The notes below the pieces were generated by a model. The model was not told the origin of the DNA, ran no database searches, and saw only the letters and a program-made list of their open reading frames with translations. Below are positions 1 through 10,177 of a stretch of DNA of 64,000 nt, one piece after another. The DNA comes from Antilocapra americana. Taxonomy: Eukaryota > Chordata > Mammalia > Artiodactyla > Antilocapridae. Made by a program: the position numbers and the translations under genes. The stretch covers positions 2,915,817 to 2,979,816 of the forward strand of contig ML660777.1 in the NCBI GenBank assembly GCA_007570785.1, in the 5' to 3' direction. Numbering within the stretch: position 1 is the first letter of the stretch; each line of letters starts with the position of its first letter.

Positions 1-380
1 CACAGGACCCGGAACCCGCCGCCGCCGGCAGCCCGCGCGGGGCGGGGACAGGCCGCGGGGGGCCGGCCTGGCGCGGGCGGCCCGGGCGGGAGGCCGCGGC
101 TCGCCGCCGCCCGCGGGCCGGGCCAGAACCCGCGGCACTTCCTCTCCCCGGGCGTCCCCTTCCCGGCGGCGCCGGGCTCGGCCGCCCCCTGGTGGCCGCC
201 GCGGGTGGCGGCGCGCCGACGGCGAGGGGGACCGGGCGCGTCCCGAGCAGACCGCCCGGCCGGGGGTGGAGGCCCCTGGGCCGAGCGCGGAGGCGCGAGA
301 AGCGGCCGTCCAGGAGGGACCCCAGCCTGGAAGGCGCTGGTCTGGGGACCCGTCTCCTTCCCTGCCCGGAGGGAGTTTAG
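1..380. promoter_or_regulatory. CpG island, likely promoter and 5' UTR of a plus-strand gene
   Basis: The first 380 bases are extremely G+C rich and full of CG dinucleotides, while the following 63 kb is A+T rich and CG-poor. There are several GC-box-like runs (for example GGGGCGGGG near 40-48). No TATA box is evident. Known biology: such islands mark promoters of broadly expressed vertebrate genes. The island runs off the left edge, so its full extent and the transcription start cannot be placed. Short open frames at 192-380 and 205-429 are low-complexity (Gly/Arg/Pro rich) and are not credible proteins. Plus-strand direction is inferred from the ATG and splice donor downstream at 559-579. 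Confidence 0.85.
181..197 (-). promoter_or_regulatory. CTCF-type binding motif
   Basis: Positions 181-197 read GCCGCCCCCTGGTGGCC. The reverse complement contains CCACCAGGGGGCGGC, an excellent match to the core of the CTCF consensus (CCACCAGGGGGC). It lies inside the CpG island, so a promoter-proximal CTCF site with its motif on the minus strand is a reasonable inference. Occupancy cannot be judged from sequence. Confidence 0.6.
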
Positions 381-389
381 CACGTGGAG

Positions 390-573
390 ATCCTTGCCTT
401 TGATCGCCAGGGGTCCACTTCAGAAGTGAAGAAGACTGGACGGATGACTCTGAACTTGACAAAGGACTGAAAACGCCTTTGCATCGAAGAAGGAGGGAAT
501 CTGAGGAAGCAGACACATGGCCACTAAAACGATCTTATTTTAATTCCCCCCGACAAACATGAGTGTCTTAATT
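390..573 (+). CDS. Candidate first coding exon (start codon plus five codons), gene uncertain, possibly KIDINS220
   Basis: After the CpG island an exon-like stretch ends with ATG AGT GTC TTA ATT (559-573), immediately followed by GTAAGTG, a strong U1 donor. The ATG has A at -3, a favourable context. The encoded start is MSVLI, with a phase-0 junction. KIDINS220 (ankyrin-repeat-rich membrane scaffold, neurotrophin and ephrin signalling) begins MSVLISQS as I recall it, so the next exon would need to start with SQS. This is a five-residue match and therefore weak. The 5' limit of the exon is unknown: a CAG at 408-410 could be an acceptor, or the exon could run from the island without a break. 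No second coding exon is recognisable in the window, which would make this intron longer than 63 kb. Confidence 0.4.
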
Positions 574-1446
574 GTAAGTGTTTCCGTGGGAGAGACTGAG
601 ATGGATGCTACGAATTGATTGAAAAACAGTACTGAGGGCTTTTATTTAAAAGAAGAAAAGATAGGAGGCCTTCCTTTGCCTGCTGTGTTTGTAAAATCGA
701 GGGTTGTCCTCCCCGCCAATAATGTTTGGAAACACTTGGGGCTGGAATCCGCTGGTAGCTTCTTTAAGTAAACCAAAGCCTGCCAATCAGTGAAAAATGC
801 CTTTCGGAAGTGGAGGCGGCTTAAAATTGACTTCTAAGTCTAGGTGGAATAAAACCTTTAATAGAATAGCTACTGAAAAATCATGGCTCTGTCTCTAAAG
901 ATGTTTTATGGCCAGCTGGCTTACGGCTTTTATGTTCAATCAACTGAGAGCCTTTTCAACAGTCTTCAGCTTGAGGAAAGAGAAGTTTTCCCTTACTGCC
1001 TTAACACAGTATATTTTTCCATACCTACAGATTACCATAGATTTTTATGAGTTTCTTTTTTCTTTCACCTTCCTAGGTTTCCACTGGCATTAAAAATAGA
1101 ATTGTAGTGCTAAAAAAAGAAAAAGCACATGTAAATGATTTAAAATTAGAAGTGGTCCCAGCTAAAGGAAGGATAATGACTTGGGTCTGGTGGTTCTCAG
1201 TCGTAAGTGAACAGGGTTTGTTAAAACAGATTACACACTAGGCCCATCTCCAAAGAGGTTCTGAGTCTTGTGACTGAATAAATAAAACTCTGTTTTAAAC
1301 TAACATTTCCTTTTACTGCCTAGAGGGATGACCTCTTTAGAAAGTCACCCTGTAATACCCTCTCACATTTACTCACATTTGGTATGTACTACACTCCCCA
1401 TCTGGAATATATCCCAAACCTTTACCCCACCCCGGGCTCTTCCAAA
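574..1446. other. Unique sequence, start of the presumed first intron
   Basis: It opens with the donor GTAAGTG at 574-580. A+T-rich with no recognisable repeat. The small frames here (for example 908-1093) have no protein-like features. Confidence 0.5.
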
Positions 1447-1664
1447 GGCTTCTCTAAGTGGCGCTAGTGGTAAAGGAACCACCTGCCAATGCAGGAGACA
1501 TGAGACGTGGGTTTGATCCCTGTGTCAGGAAGATCCCCTGGAAGAGGGCATGGAAACCCACTCCAGTATTCTTGCCTGGAGAATCCCATGGACAGAGGAG
1601 CCTGGTGAGTTACAGTCCATAGGGTTGCAAAGAGTCAGACGTGACTCAAGCAGCTTAGCACGCA
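1447..1664 (+). mobile_element. Bov-tA SINE
   Basis: tRNA-derived ruminant SINE in sense orientation: starts GGCTTCTCTAAGTGGCGC, with TGCAGGAGACATGAGACGTGG (B-box side), GGAAGATCCCCTGGAAGAGG and the GACGTGACTCAAGCAGC tail. A slightly decayed target-site duplication is visible: GGCTCTTCCAAA before and GGCTCTCCCAAG after. Confidence 0.92.
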
Positions 1665-2234
1665 GGCTCTCCCAAGTAAACTCTGTCTCAGCATTCAAGT
1701 GCCGGATCAAGGGATTACCTGCTATTTTCATTCCAAATTTCCCTGGCAGATTTATGAATTCATTTATTTATTAAAAAGCTTCTGATGGTGCCAAGAAATG
1801 TTCTATATATTCCAAGTACTCTGGTTTGCGCAGAACAGATAAATTTCTTTTTCTCAAGGACTTTATGCAATACTGGAAATAAGACAGGTAATTAAAAAGC
1901 AAATAAGTGAAATAATTCAGATAGTTATACATTTTATGAATAAAATAGGAAAATGCCATTTAGCAAGTAATCATTGAATGAACAACAAAAAGTACACTAA
2001 TCAGCCGGCCTACTCTAAAGGGAATATTGAAAGTAGGTGCCAAACTTGGCATTTGTTTACCACGTGGATAACCAGTGGACCCAGGGCTGTTTGTTGCAAA
2101 GACCGTCCTCTTCTCATTTCTCTGCAGTGCCACCTTAGTCTTAATTCCAATGTTCATATAAGACTGGGTTTGTCTCTGCACTCTCATCTCTTCCATTAGT
2201 CTATGTCTGTGCTTACACCAATTACTTGCCTTAG
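1665..2234. other. Unique A+T-rich sequence
   Basis: No gene or recognisable repeat. Overlapping small frames on both strands at 1960-2199 look like chance. Confidence 0.4.
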
Positions 2235-2447
2235 TGGTTGATGATGTTTAGTCCCTAAATTATGTCCAACTCTTCTGGAACCCCATGGACTACAGCCCAC
2301 CAGGCTCCTCTGTCCATGGAATTCTCCAGGCAATAATGGAGTGGGTTGCTGTTTCCTTCTCCAGGGGATCTTCTAGACACAGGGATCAAACCCACGTCTC
2401 CTGCATTGCAGGTGAATTCTTTACTGCTGAGCCACCAGGGAAGCCCT
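2235..2447 (-). mobile_element. Bov-tA SINE, antisense
   Basis: Antisense copy: CCCATGGACTACAGCCCACCAGGCTCC, then CTCCAGGGGATCTTC, ending GAGCCACCAGGGAAGCCC. Flanks resemble each other (ACTTGCCTTAGT before, ACCTGCCTTGGT after), a likely decayed target duplication. Confidence 0.92.
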
Positions 2448-2954
2448 CACCTGCCTTGGTTATTATGTAATTGTTTTTCAGGTTTTTTTGTATAGCCTTT
2501 CTTGTTCCTTTGCATTTCCATATACATCCTAGAATCAGCGTCTCATTGTTCACAAACATGCCTGCTGGGACTTGCATTGAAATTATATTGAGTCCCTAAA
2601 TCAATTTGAAGAGAACTGAAAAACTGAGTCCTCAAAAATATTTACATGGTGTATCTATCATTTATGTAGATCTTAATATCTTTCAGTCATATGAAGAGGT
2701 CTTGAATTGTGTATAGCTGGCTTATAAAAATAAAGCTGATTTGTGTAGAATGAATTTAGATTCAAAGACCCTGATAATTCTAAAATTTTATAGAATTGCA
2801 TTTTCTATGTATAGAAACATTTTTTCTTACTTTTCAATCATACATCTTGTTTTTCGTATTTCATTTCACTGACTAGGGCTGCCAATAAAATTTTGGATAA
2901 AAATAGAGGGGTAGGAAAAACCCAGTTTTTGAGAGGAGGTTTTCAACATATCCC

Positions 2955-3298
2955 TATTAAGGTTTTAATAAACTTTTTATTTTAGAATAGCATTAGATTT
3001 ACAGAAAAGCTCAAAAATAGTACAGCGAGTTCTTTTGTACCCATACCTGCTTTCCCCTGTTGTTAATATCTTACTTTAATATTGTATGTTTGTTACAATT
3101 AATGAACCAATATTGATACAATTAACCAAAGTCTATACTTTATTCAGATGTCCTCTGTTTTGACCTAATGCCCTTTTCTGTTACAGAATCTCATTCAGGA
3201 TACCACACTATATGCAGTGAACATGTCTTCTTAGGCTCTTTTTTGCTCTGATAGTTTCTCAGACTTTTCACATTTCTGATGGCCTTAACAATTTTGAG
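2955..3298 (-). mobile_element. Old L1 (L1M-type) 3' end, antisense
   Basis: Reads as the reverse complement of a mammalian L1MA/L1MB-like 3' UTR: AATAAACTTTTTATTTTAGAATAG, CAATTAATGAACCAATATTGATAC, ACCAAAGTCTATACTTTATTCAGA, and the run up to GACCTTAACAATTTTGAG-like sequence. It is diverged, as expected of an insertion older than ruminants. The same 3' end occurs in sense orientation at 37905-38178. Confidence 0.75.
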
Positions 3299-3315
3299 AA
3301 GCACTGGCTAAGTAC

Positions 3316-3722
3316 TTCTATAAAGAAAGCTGAGCACCGAAGAACTGATGCTTTTGATCTGTGGTGTTGGAGAAGACTCCTTAGAGTCCCTTGGACTGCA
3401 AGGAGATCCAACCAGTCCATCCTCAAGGAGATCAGTCCTGGGTGTTCATTGGAAGGACTGATGCTGAAGCTGAAACTCAAATCCTCTGGCCACCTGATTC
3501 GAAGAACTGACTCATTGGAAAAGACCCTGATGCTGGGAAAGTTTGAAGGCGGGAGGAGAAGGGGACAACAGAGGACGAGATGGTTGGATGGCATCACCGA
3601 GTCAATGGATGTGAGTTTGAGTAAACTCTGGGCATTGGTGATGGACAGGGAGGCCTGGCGTGCTGCAGTCCATGGAGTTGCAGAGTCGGACAAGACTGAG
3701 TGACTGAACTGAACTGAACTGA
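3316..3722 (+). mobile_element. BovB 3' end (ART2A-like), sense, with perfect target-site duplication
   Basis: Contains the BovB 3' signature: AAAGAAAGCTGAGCACCGAAG, AGTCCCTTGGACTGCAAGGAG, GACCCTGATGCTGGGAAAG, GATGGACAGGGAGGCCTGGCG and the terminal TGAACTGAACTGAACTG repeats. It is flanked by an identical 13-base duplication, ACTGGCTAAGTAC, at 3303-3315 and 3723-3735. It is 5' truncated. The open frames on both strands (141 and 84 aa) are remnants of the last part of the BovB element, not genes. Confidence 0.93.
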
Positions 3723-3734
3723 ACTGGCTAAGTA

Positions 3735-3830
3735 CAGTTGACCTTTGAACGAAACGGGTTTGAACTGTGAGGGCAGAATCACTACTAAACTATTTTGAAT
3801 TCTTCTGCATGTAGATGTGTCTTTTTTCCC
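3735..3830. mobile_element. Tigger-like DNA transposon end
   Basis: TA followed by CAGTTGACCTTTGAACGAAACGGGTTTGAACTG, resembling the terminal inverted repeat of a Tigger-type (pogo) non-autonomous element. Only the first ~100 bases are recognisable and the other end is lost. The TA dinucleotide (3733-3734) is the expected target. Confidence 0.5.
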
Positions 3831-3903
3831 ATTTATTTATCTATTCAGTTATTTATAACAATATCAGGAATTGATAATACCATAATCCTGGACTTATAGA
3901 ATA

Positions 3904-4083
3904 GGCTTCCCTTTAATGGGCGTTAATGGTAAAGAACCCATCTGCCAGTGCAGGAGACATAAAAGATGTGAGTTTGATCCTTGGGTAAGGAAACTCCTGC
4001 AGAGGTGAGCATGGTAACACACTTCAGTATTCTTGCTACAGTCCATAGGGTTGCAAAGAGTTAGACACAACTGAGTAACTTGC
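3904..4083 (+). mobile_element. Bov-tA SINE, diverged and internally deleted
   Basis: GGCTTCCCTTTAATGGGCG start, GCAGGAGACATAAAAGATGTG, then a jump from CAGTATTCTTGC directly to CTACAGTCCATAGGGTTGC, missing the usual CTGGAGAATCCCATGGACAGAGGAGCC segment. Confidence 0.85.
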
Positions 4084-4369
4084 TTTGACCCATAGATTTA
4101 AAGTATATTAAGTCAGAAATATTTTGGGATTTCCCAACTATTCTGTTACTGATTTCTAGTTTAATCCTATTATAGTCTGAGAACACAACTGAATAATTTC
4201 TATCCTATTTGGCAGCCACTGGCCGTATGCAGCAATTTAGATTAAATTACAAATTTTTAAGTATTTCCTTGGTCACAACAGTTATATTCTAAGTTCTCAA
4301 TAGCCATACGTGGTCTAGTGGTGTTCATGTTGGTTAACACAACTAAAGAACTTCTATATCATTGCTAAA

Positions 4370-5025
4370 ATTCCTTTATTTTTTTCCCCAGCTTCATTGA
4401 GATAAAATTGACATGGTGTAAGTTTAAGGTATACACTGGGCTGATCTGATTACACTTACATACACTGCGTAATAATCACCACCATTGCCTTAACTAACAT
4501 TTCCATCGCATCCTATAATTACCACTTCTTTTTAGTGGTGAGAACTTCTGACTTACTCTTAGCAACTTGCAAAAATATAATGCACTATCACTAATTACAG
4601 TTACCATGTTGTACATTAGATCCCCAGAACTCACCCGCCTTAGCTGGGGGTTTATACCCTTCAATTGACGTCTCCCCATTTCTCCCACCCTCAGCCCCAG
4701 TAATCATCATTATATTCAGTTTTTATGAGTCTGGCCTTTCTAGATTCCACATGTAAGTAACACCATGTAGTCTTTCTCTGTCTGACTTATTTCACTCAGC
4801 ATAATGCCCACAAGGTTCATCCATGTTGTCACAAATTACAGGATTTCAGATTCAGGTCTGTATAATATTTTGTTGTATATATTATCCATTCATCCATTGA
4901 TAGACACTTAGGTTGTTTCTAGTCTTGGCTCTTGTGAATAATACTGCAGTGAATATGGGAATGCAGGTATCTGTGTGTGATATCCTGTATCCCATATGGT
5001 AGTTCTATTTCAGGCAGCACTGTTA
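4370..5025 (-). mobile_element. Old L1 3' region, antisense
   Basis: Antisense L1 ORF2-end/3'-UTR text: CCAGCTTCATTGAGATAAAATTGACAT, AATCATCACCATTGCC-like stretch, CATGTAAGTAACACCATGTAGT, TTTCACTCAGCATAATGCCCACAAGGTTCATCCATG, CATCCATTGATAGACACTTAGGTTG and CTTGTGAATAATACTGCAGTGAATATGG. It is strongly diverged, so a pre-ruminant L1M family is likely. Confidence 0.75.
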
Positions 5026-5224
5026 TAGAACATGACATAGAAAAACATCTTTATGATTTCAGAATAAGTTAGGATTTTTAAAGCATTCACAAAAACCATC
5101 ATGGCAAGGGACAATAGGTTAAGCTGGAATACATAAAACTTAAAAAATTTCCCTTTAGGATACTGAACGTTAACAGAATAGGGAAAGACATGTGCTATGC
5201 AATTTTTGAAAAGCTCGATTTTGA

Positions 5225-5470
5225 AGCATATAATTAATAAAAATTTTTAAGACAATACATATGAAAAAATAGAATGAGAGAAAAAGACTTAAAAAGATAT
5301 TTCACAAAAGGGGATTCAAATAGCACACTAACATATGCAAATAGGGCCAGCCTCATTAGTCATCAGGGAAATGATCATTTAAACCATAAATCAATGTGAA
5401 ATCTTTTCACACCTTCTAGATTGACTAAAATTAAAAAGTGCTGACAAACACCGATCGCTGGCAAAAACGT
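5225..5470 (+). mobile_element. Diverged L1 ORF2 3' fragment
   Basis: Weak similarity to the sense L1 ORF2 C-terminal coding region (…GGCCAGCCTCATTAGTCATCAGGGAAATG…, ACCATAAATCAATGTGAAATC, GCTGACAAACACCGATCGCTGGC). It is too decayed to name a family. Confidence 0.45.
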
Positions 5471-5519
5471 GGAGCCATTAGAGCTCACAGACACTAAAAG
5501 TATAAAAAGAGGGAGAGCA

Positions 5520-5865
5520 AATCCTTAATTTTAAGAAATTGCCTTATATCATGATTATAGAGGCTGGCAAGTCCAAAATATGTGGGACGGGCTGGCAGGA
5601 TAGAGAACTGGAAAGAGCTGATGCGGCAGCTTTGCAGCCTGTCAGTGGAACACCCTTTTCCTCAGGGGAGGTCAGTCTTTTACTTAAGGCTTTTAACTAC
5701 TTAAATGAGGTCCAGCTACATTATGGAGGGTGATCTGCTTTACTCGAAGTTTACTAATTTAAATGTTAAATTCATCTAAAGAAATATCTTCAAAGCAACA
5801 CCCAGATATGTTTGGAGGTACTGTAGCCTCCACAAGTTGACTCAACATTAACCATCACAGCTAGT
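5520..5865 (+). repeat. Ancient interspersed repeat, family unresolved
   Basis: The segments ATCATGATTATAGAGGCTGGCAAGTCC, TCAGGGGAGGTCAGTC, GGGTGATCTGCTTTACTCGAAG and AAGTTGACTCAACATTAACCATCACA match a common mammalian repeat I recall but cannot assign reliably to LTR or LINE. The 64-aa frame at 5539-5733 lies inside it and is not a gene. Confidence 0.5.
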
Positions 5866-6393
5866 AATCCCATATATATGCTAAAAACAAAAACCAAAGC
5901 CAAAGACAAAGCTCAACTTTTTACAAATGTTCACAAGGTCATGTACAATGCATCATCATTGACTGTAAGAGGGAAAAAAGCAGAAACAAAAGAAAAGGAA
6001 AAAATGAGCTATGATTCATATACTTAAATAGTGGGGTAACTCACTGGAGATAAAGTAAATGAATCCTACATGAATATACGGAGAAATCTATAAAATATTG
6101 GGTGAAAACAGTTGATTTTAAAGTTATTTTGATGATATGAAGGCTTCTGGGATGCAGAGGCAGTTTGCAGTTCCTTTCTGGTTTCCCTTGTTTTATGAGC
6201 TTTCTTTCCTCTCATCTCCTTGTTCCCATGCCAGCGTCTCCTTTATTTTCCAAATAAGCTATTTACACTCGAAACTATTTTTGAGTGAACTTCTGAAGAA
6301 CTCAAACTAAGTCAGGTGGCACACATAATTCAAATATGAAGTAAAAATATTATGTGTGTAAATATACTTAATGTAATATAGTACATTTCCAAT
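5866..6393. other. Unique A+T-rich sequence
   Basis: No gene, RNA or repeat recognised apart from a purine-rich patch near 5970-6010. Confidence 0.4.
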
Positions 6394-6604
6394 GGGCTTC
6401 CCAGGTCGCACTAGAGGTAAAGAATCCACCTCCCAGTGCAGAAGTCCTAAGAGATGTGGGTTCAGTCCCCAGTTGGGGAACATCCTCTGGAGGAGTAAAC
6501 AGTAACCCACTCCATTACCTTGCCTGGAGAATCCAATGGACAGAGGAACCTACAGTTCATAACGTTTCAAAGAGTTTGACATGACTGAAGTGACTTAGAA
6601 CGCA
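6394..6604 (+). mobile_element. Bov-tA SINE
   Basis: GGGCTTCCCAGGTCGCACTAG start, GATGTGGGTTCAGTCCC, GCCTGGAGAATCCAATGGACAG, and GACATGACTGAAGTGACTTAG end. Moderately diverged. Confidence 0.9.
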
Positions 6605-7019
6605 TATTTTCAATACAGCCTTTTCAAAAGGATCTTTTTATTTTTTTTATCCTTTTAAGTAATAATTTATATTTTATTCTTTATATTCTGTCTTTATTCT
6701 GATATCTCCCCTAAACTCTCAAAAAGACCTATAAAATTTCTCATAAAATAGTATATCAGAGAAACTATTAGCTCCTTGATTTTCCATGAAGATATTCATC
6801 CTGGATATTCATCCTTTCCCTAATTTGCACTGAAAGCTATTAGACTGGCTGCACAACTAGTGTTCTGGAATTTTCTTTTGCTGTTACTCTGGAAACTTCC
6901 TTCATTTCTTTTATCTGTCGGAGCTCTGACGTCTTGGACCCCCAGGTCTACCTCATCTTAACTGGAACATGTTTTTTAGTAACTTCTGAGAGAATGTGCT
7001 TTGAAAGTACATATTTATG

Positions 7020-7420
7020 TCCTTACATGCCTGAAAATGCTATTGCTCTCTTATATTTGATTTAATAGTTGAATAGTTATCATTCTAGACTAAAATTTTT
7101 ACCCTCTCAATTTTAATTTCAAAGGCATTTGTTTGTTGAAGCCTTGCTTTCAGCATTGCTTTATCAAATCCAGTGCCCTTCTGCTCAACCTTTTTTCTAA
7201 TGTAAACTATTTATTTTGTATGGAAAGTTGTAGCCTCCTCTTTATTCTTGATTTTCTGAAATTCCATATCTGTGCTGGTGTGAATATTTTTGTAATCACT
7301 GAGCTCTTTCAAGATGGAAATTTGGGTCAATCAGTTCTGGTAATTTTTCCTGCATTATTTCTTTTCTAAATTCTCCCCCTTTATTTCTTTTGTTTTCTCA
7401 TTGTGAGATTTTTAGTATTT
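7020..7420 (-). repeat. Possible very old antisense L1 segment
   Basis: T-rich stretch with phrases such as GCCTTGCTTTCAGCATTGCTTTATC, TTGATTTTCTGAAATTCCATATCTGTGCTGGTG and GTAATTTTTCCTGCATTATTTCTTTTC. These recall antisense L1 sequence upstream of ORF1, but the divergence makes this tentative. The 78-aa frame at 7133-7369 is not a convincing gene. Confidence 0.3.
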
Positions 7421-7464
7421 GGCTAGTCTTTTTTGTTTCTTTTGATTTTTGTATTTTCATCTTG

Positions 7465-7620
7465 TATTAGTTATTATTATGACAATAATGATGCATAACA
7501 AACTTCTTTAGAGTTCAGTGTTATCCAAGAACAAGTATTCATTTTCTTGCTCACTAGGCTGTAATTGGCTGGGGCTCCATGAGTTTTGACTGGAGTCGGC
7601 AGGACTTGGCAGATTTTTTT
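7465..7620 (+). repeat. Ancient repeat fragment, family unresolved
   Basis: GTATTAGTTATTATTATGACAATAATGATGCATAACAAAC followed by TTCATTTTCTTGCTCACTAGGCTG and GGCTGGGGCTCCATG resembles a mammalian LTR or MER-class repeat. Family not assigned. Confidence 0.35.
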
Positions 7621-7899
7621 ATTTAAAAAGAAAATAATCCTGTTATAAAATGGAGCAAAAATCAAAGAAGGATTTCTTGGAAATAAAAATATATGATTGC
7701 AAAAAATAGCAATATAAAATCATCCAGAAAGAGCCCCCTGCAAAATTAAATATAGCATAAGCATTAAAAATTAGATTTTATTTTCAGAAAATATTTCTTC
7801 CTTTCCCCCTGGAAAGTGGAAGGTATTTTCCCACTCCACTGATGTTGGACTTGGACCAACATCAAGAATGTGTGACCTGGAAAACACGAGACCAAAAGA

Positions 7900-8725
7900 A
7901 TGTGTGCCTGGAAAAAACACATGTACCTCAATGTTCATAGCAGCACTATTTATGATAGACAACACAGAAAGGCAACCTAAATGTCCATCACCAGATGAAT
8001 GTATATCATATGTGTGTATGCTCAGTTTTGTCTTTGCAACCCATGGACTGTAGCTTGCCAGGTTCCTTTGTTCATGGGATTTTTAAGGCAAGAATACTGG
8101 AGTGGGTTGCCATTTCCTCCTCCAGGGGATTGTCTCGACCCAGGGATGGAACTCATGTCTCTTGCATCTCTTGAACTCATGTCTCTTGCATCTCTTGCAT
8201 TTTTAGGTGGATTTTTTTTTACCACTGCACCACCTGGGAAGCCCTGATATATATACACACACATACAGTAGAAAATATACTACTGTATATATACTCACCT
8301 ATAAAAAAAGAACAAAGTAATGATATTTGCAGGAACATGGATGGACCTAGAGGTTATTATTACTAAGCGAAGTCAGAAAGACAAATGCCATATCACTTCT
8401 TGGTGGAATCTAAAACGCGACACAAATGAAACAAATTCATTGACATAGTAAAAAAAAAAAACAAAAACTTATAGTTACCAAAGGGGAAAGGGGGTGGAGG
8501 AAGTATAAATTAGAAGTTTGAGATTAGCAGATACAAACTACAGTATATAAAATAGATAAACAACCAGGTCCTACTGTATAGCACAGTGAAATATATTCAC
8601 TATCCTGTAGTAAACCATAATGGAAAGGAATGTGAAAAAGATTACATGCATGTATCACTGAATATTGCTGTATACCACAAATTGACACAACATTATAAAT
8701 CAACTATAATTCAATAAAAATTTTT
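7900..8725 (+). mobile_element. L1 3' end, sense, interrupted by a SINE
   Basis: Sense L1 ORF2 C-terminus/3' UTR: CACATGTACCTCAATGTTCATAGCAGCACTATTTATGATAGACAAC, then after the SINE GGAACATGGATGGACCTAGAGGTTATTATTACTAAGCGAAGTCAGAAAGA, CAACCAGGTCCTACTGTATAGCACAG and AATTCAATAAAAATTTTTT. The gap at 8013-8246 is an antisense Bov-tA, so the L1 is the older of the two. Confidence 0.85.
8013..8246 (-). mobile_element. Bov-tA SINE, antisense, nested in L1, with a 25-base internal duplication
   Basis: TGTGTATGCTCAGTTTTGTCTTTGCAACCCATGGACTG through CACCACCTGGGAAGCCC. Within it, GAACTCATGTCTCTTGCATCTCTT occurs twice in tandem (about 8149-8197), adding about 25 bases to the normal length. Confidence 0.9.
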
Positions 8726-8844
8726 TCATGAGTCAATATTGAAAGACCACTAGACCCTATTCCGAGATTTGCGTTCACAGTTTAGATTTATCCGTTGACT
8801 AAATTTGTGAACTTTTAAGAAATAAAGACATAGGATTTAGAGAA

Positions 8845-9000
8845 ATTTCTAGCTGTGCCACTTCTTAAGTGATCTCGAAGATCACAACATCTCAGTCTAT
8901 ACTCTCTCAGGTTTAAATGGAATTAAAAATATATGCCCTGCCTTCTGCACAATGTGATATAAAGATAATATTCATAAATATGCAATACATTTAATAAATG
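8845..9000 (-). mobile_element. MIR SINE, antisense, diverged
   Basis: CTAGCTGTGCCACTTCTTAAGTGATCT, CTCAGTCTATACTCTCTCAGGTTTAAATGG and the spacing to AATAATATTCAT match the MIR core/3' layout at low identity. Confidence 0.5.
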
Positions 9001-10177
9001 TATAAAATATGCTAAAAATAGATCTTATTTTAAGAAGCTATTGAAGAGCTACTATTGTGTTCCTTTCTTGTCAGTTTCTTTGCTGTGCTGTGTAAGCACT
9101 TTTTCTGTCTGCACTTCCGTTTAAATTCTCAGTCTCTCATTTTTCTTAAATGTCTATAATAATATAATATGATTAGAACAAAAGCACATAGTGCACTTAT
9201 TATTAGCGTAATTTTAAGTAATTGTAAATGTAACAAATATTTTAGGTGTATCAATGAAAATTTTCACTATTTTCCCATAGGTTATAGGCTGCTATGTAAC
9301 CATTATAATTTTAATTCCATGTTCCTTTCATACAATTTTCAATGGTTACTGTAGAATAGCTTGGCAAAATATAAATGAAATTCTAGCTAGTTTGGACAGT
9401 TCTCCTTACTGCATCTGTTTCTATATTGCTCAGGATAATCTAATATTCATGAGATCATAGAGCCAAATGCAATTATAATCTTTTCTCAGTTTGTAGGAGA
9501 TTTCTGGTACTTTACATTGCAGACTCTTGTGGAGGCCCTAAAGTTGTATGGGGGCAGGAATAAACTTTTAACTATTTCTTCACAGGGTTAGTTGACACAG
9601 TCTTCCAGGAAAAGTATCATCATCAGCTTTATGACTGATTCTTATATTGAATTGAATATCCACTTTGAATCCCCAAAGGCCATTTTTTAATCAATTTATC
9701 TGCTTTTTTATTTTCAGTATGATTTTAATGTCTAAACTAGACATTCCAATTTTTATTCAATTGCCTGGAGACTTTAAAAGGAAATGGAAATGATAGGAGA
9801 AAGAATATTTATCATGTGCCTCTTTTCTGGCATTTTGTTAAATATTCTGAACCATTCATTTGAGAAAATATGAGTATACAAATCTTGCCTTCTCCTGTCT
9901 TCATGGTTTAATAGAACATTTTACAACAGAAAAGGCACATTTCAACACAGATTATGCCATGTTTTTAAATTCTTTATCTGTTGAATACATTTTGAAATGT
10001 TCAGTTGGTAAAGCATAGAACCCCCTTGAGAATAGCAGTTGCTTGTCTAGTTAATGCATGAAGCACTTTGAAGAAACTATTTGTGGATACTAGTTCAAAG
10101 TCATTGTAGATAATGTAAGTTCACCTTAGTGACACATTTGCTCTTGACAAATATTGTAAACCGTATAACACCTATTT
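9001..10177. other. Unique sequence
   Basis: A+T-rich. No gene, RNA gene or repeat recognised. The small frame at 9169-9354 has no protein features. Confidence 0.4.

Noticed and set aside
192..429. Two overlapping Arg/Gly/Pro-rich frames in the CpG island
   Set aside because: Composition follows the G+C content, there is no domain, and the region is better explained as promoter/5' UTR.
3268..3703. 141-aa antisense frame within the first BovB
   Set aside because: The same frame recurs in every BovB 3' end in the window (for example 15891-16223, 45841-46215). It is the shadow strand of the repeat.
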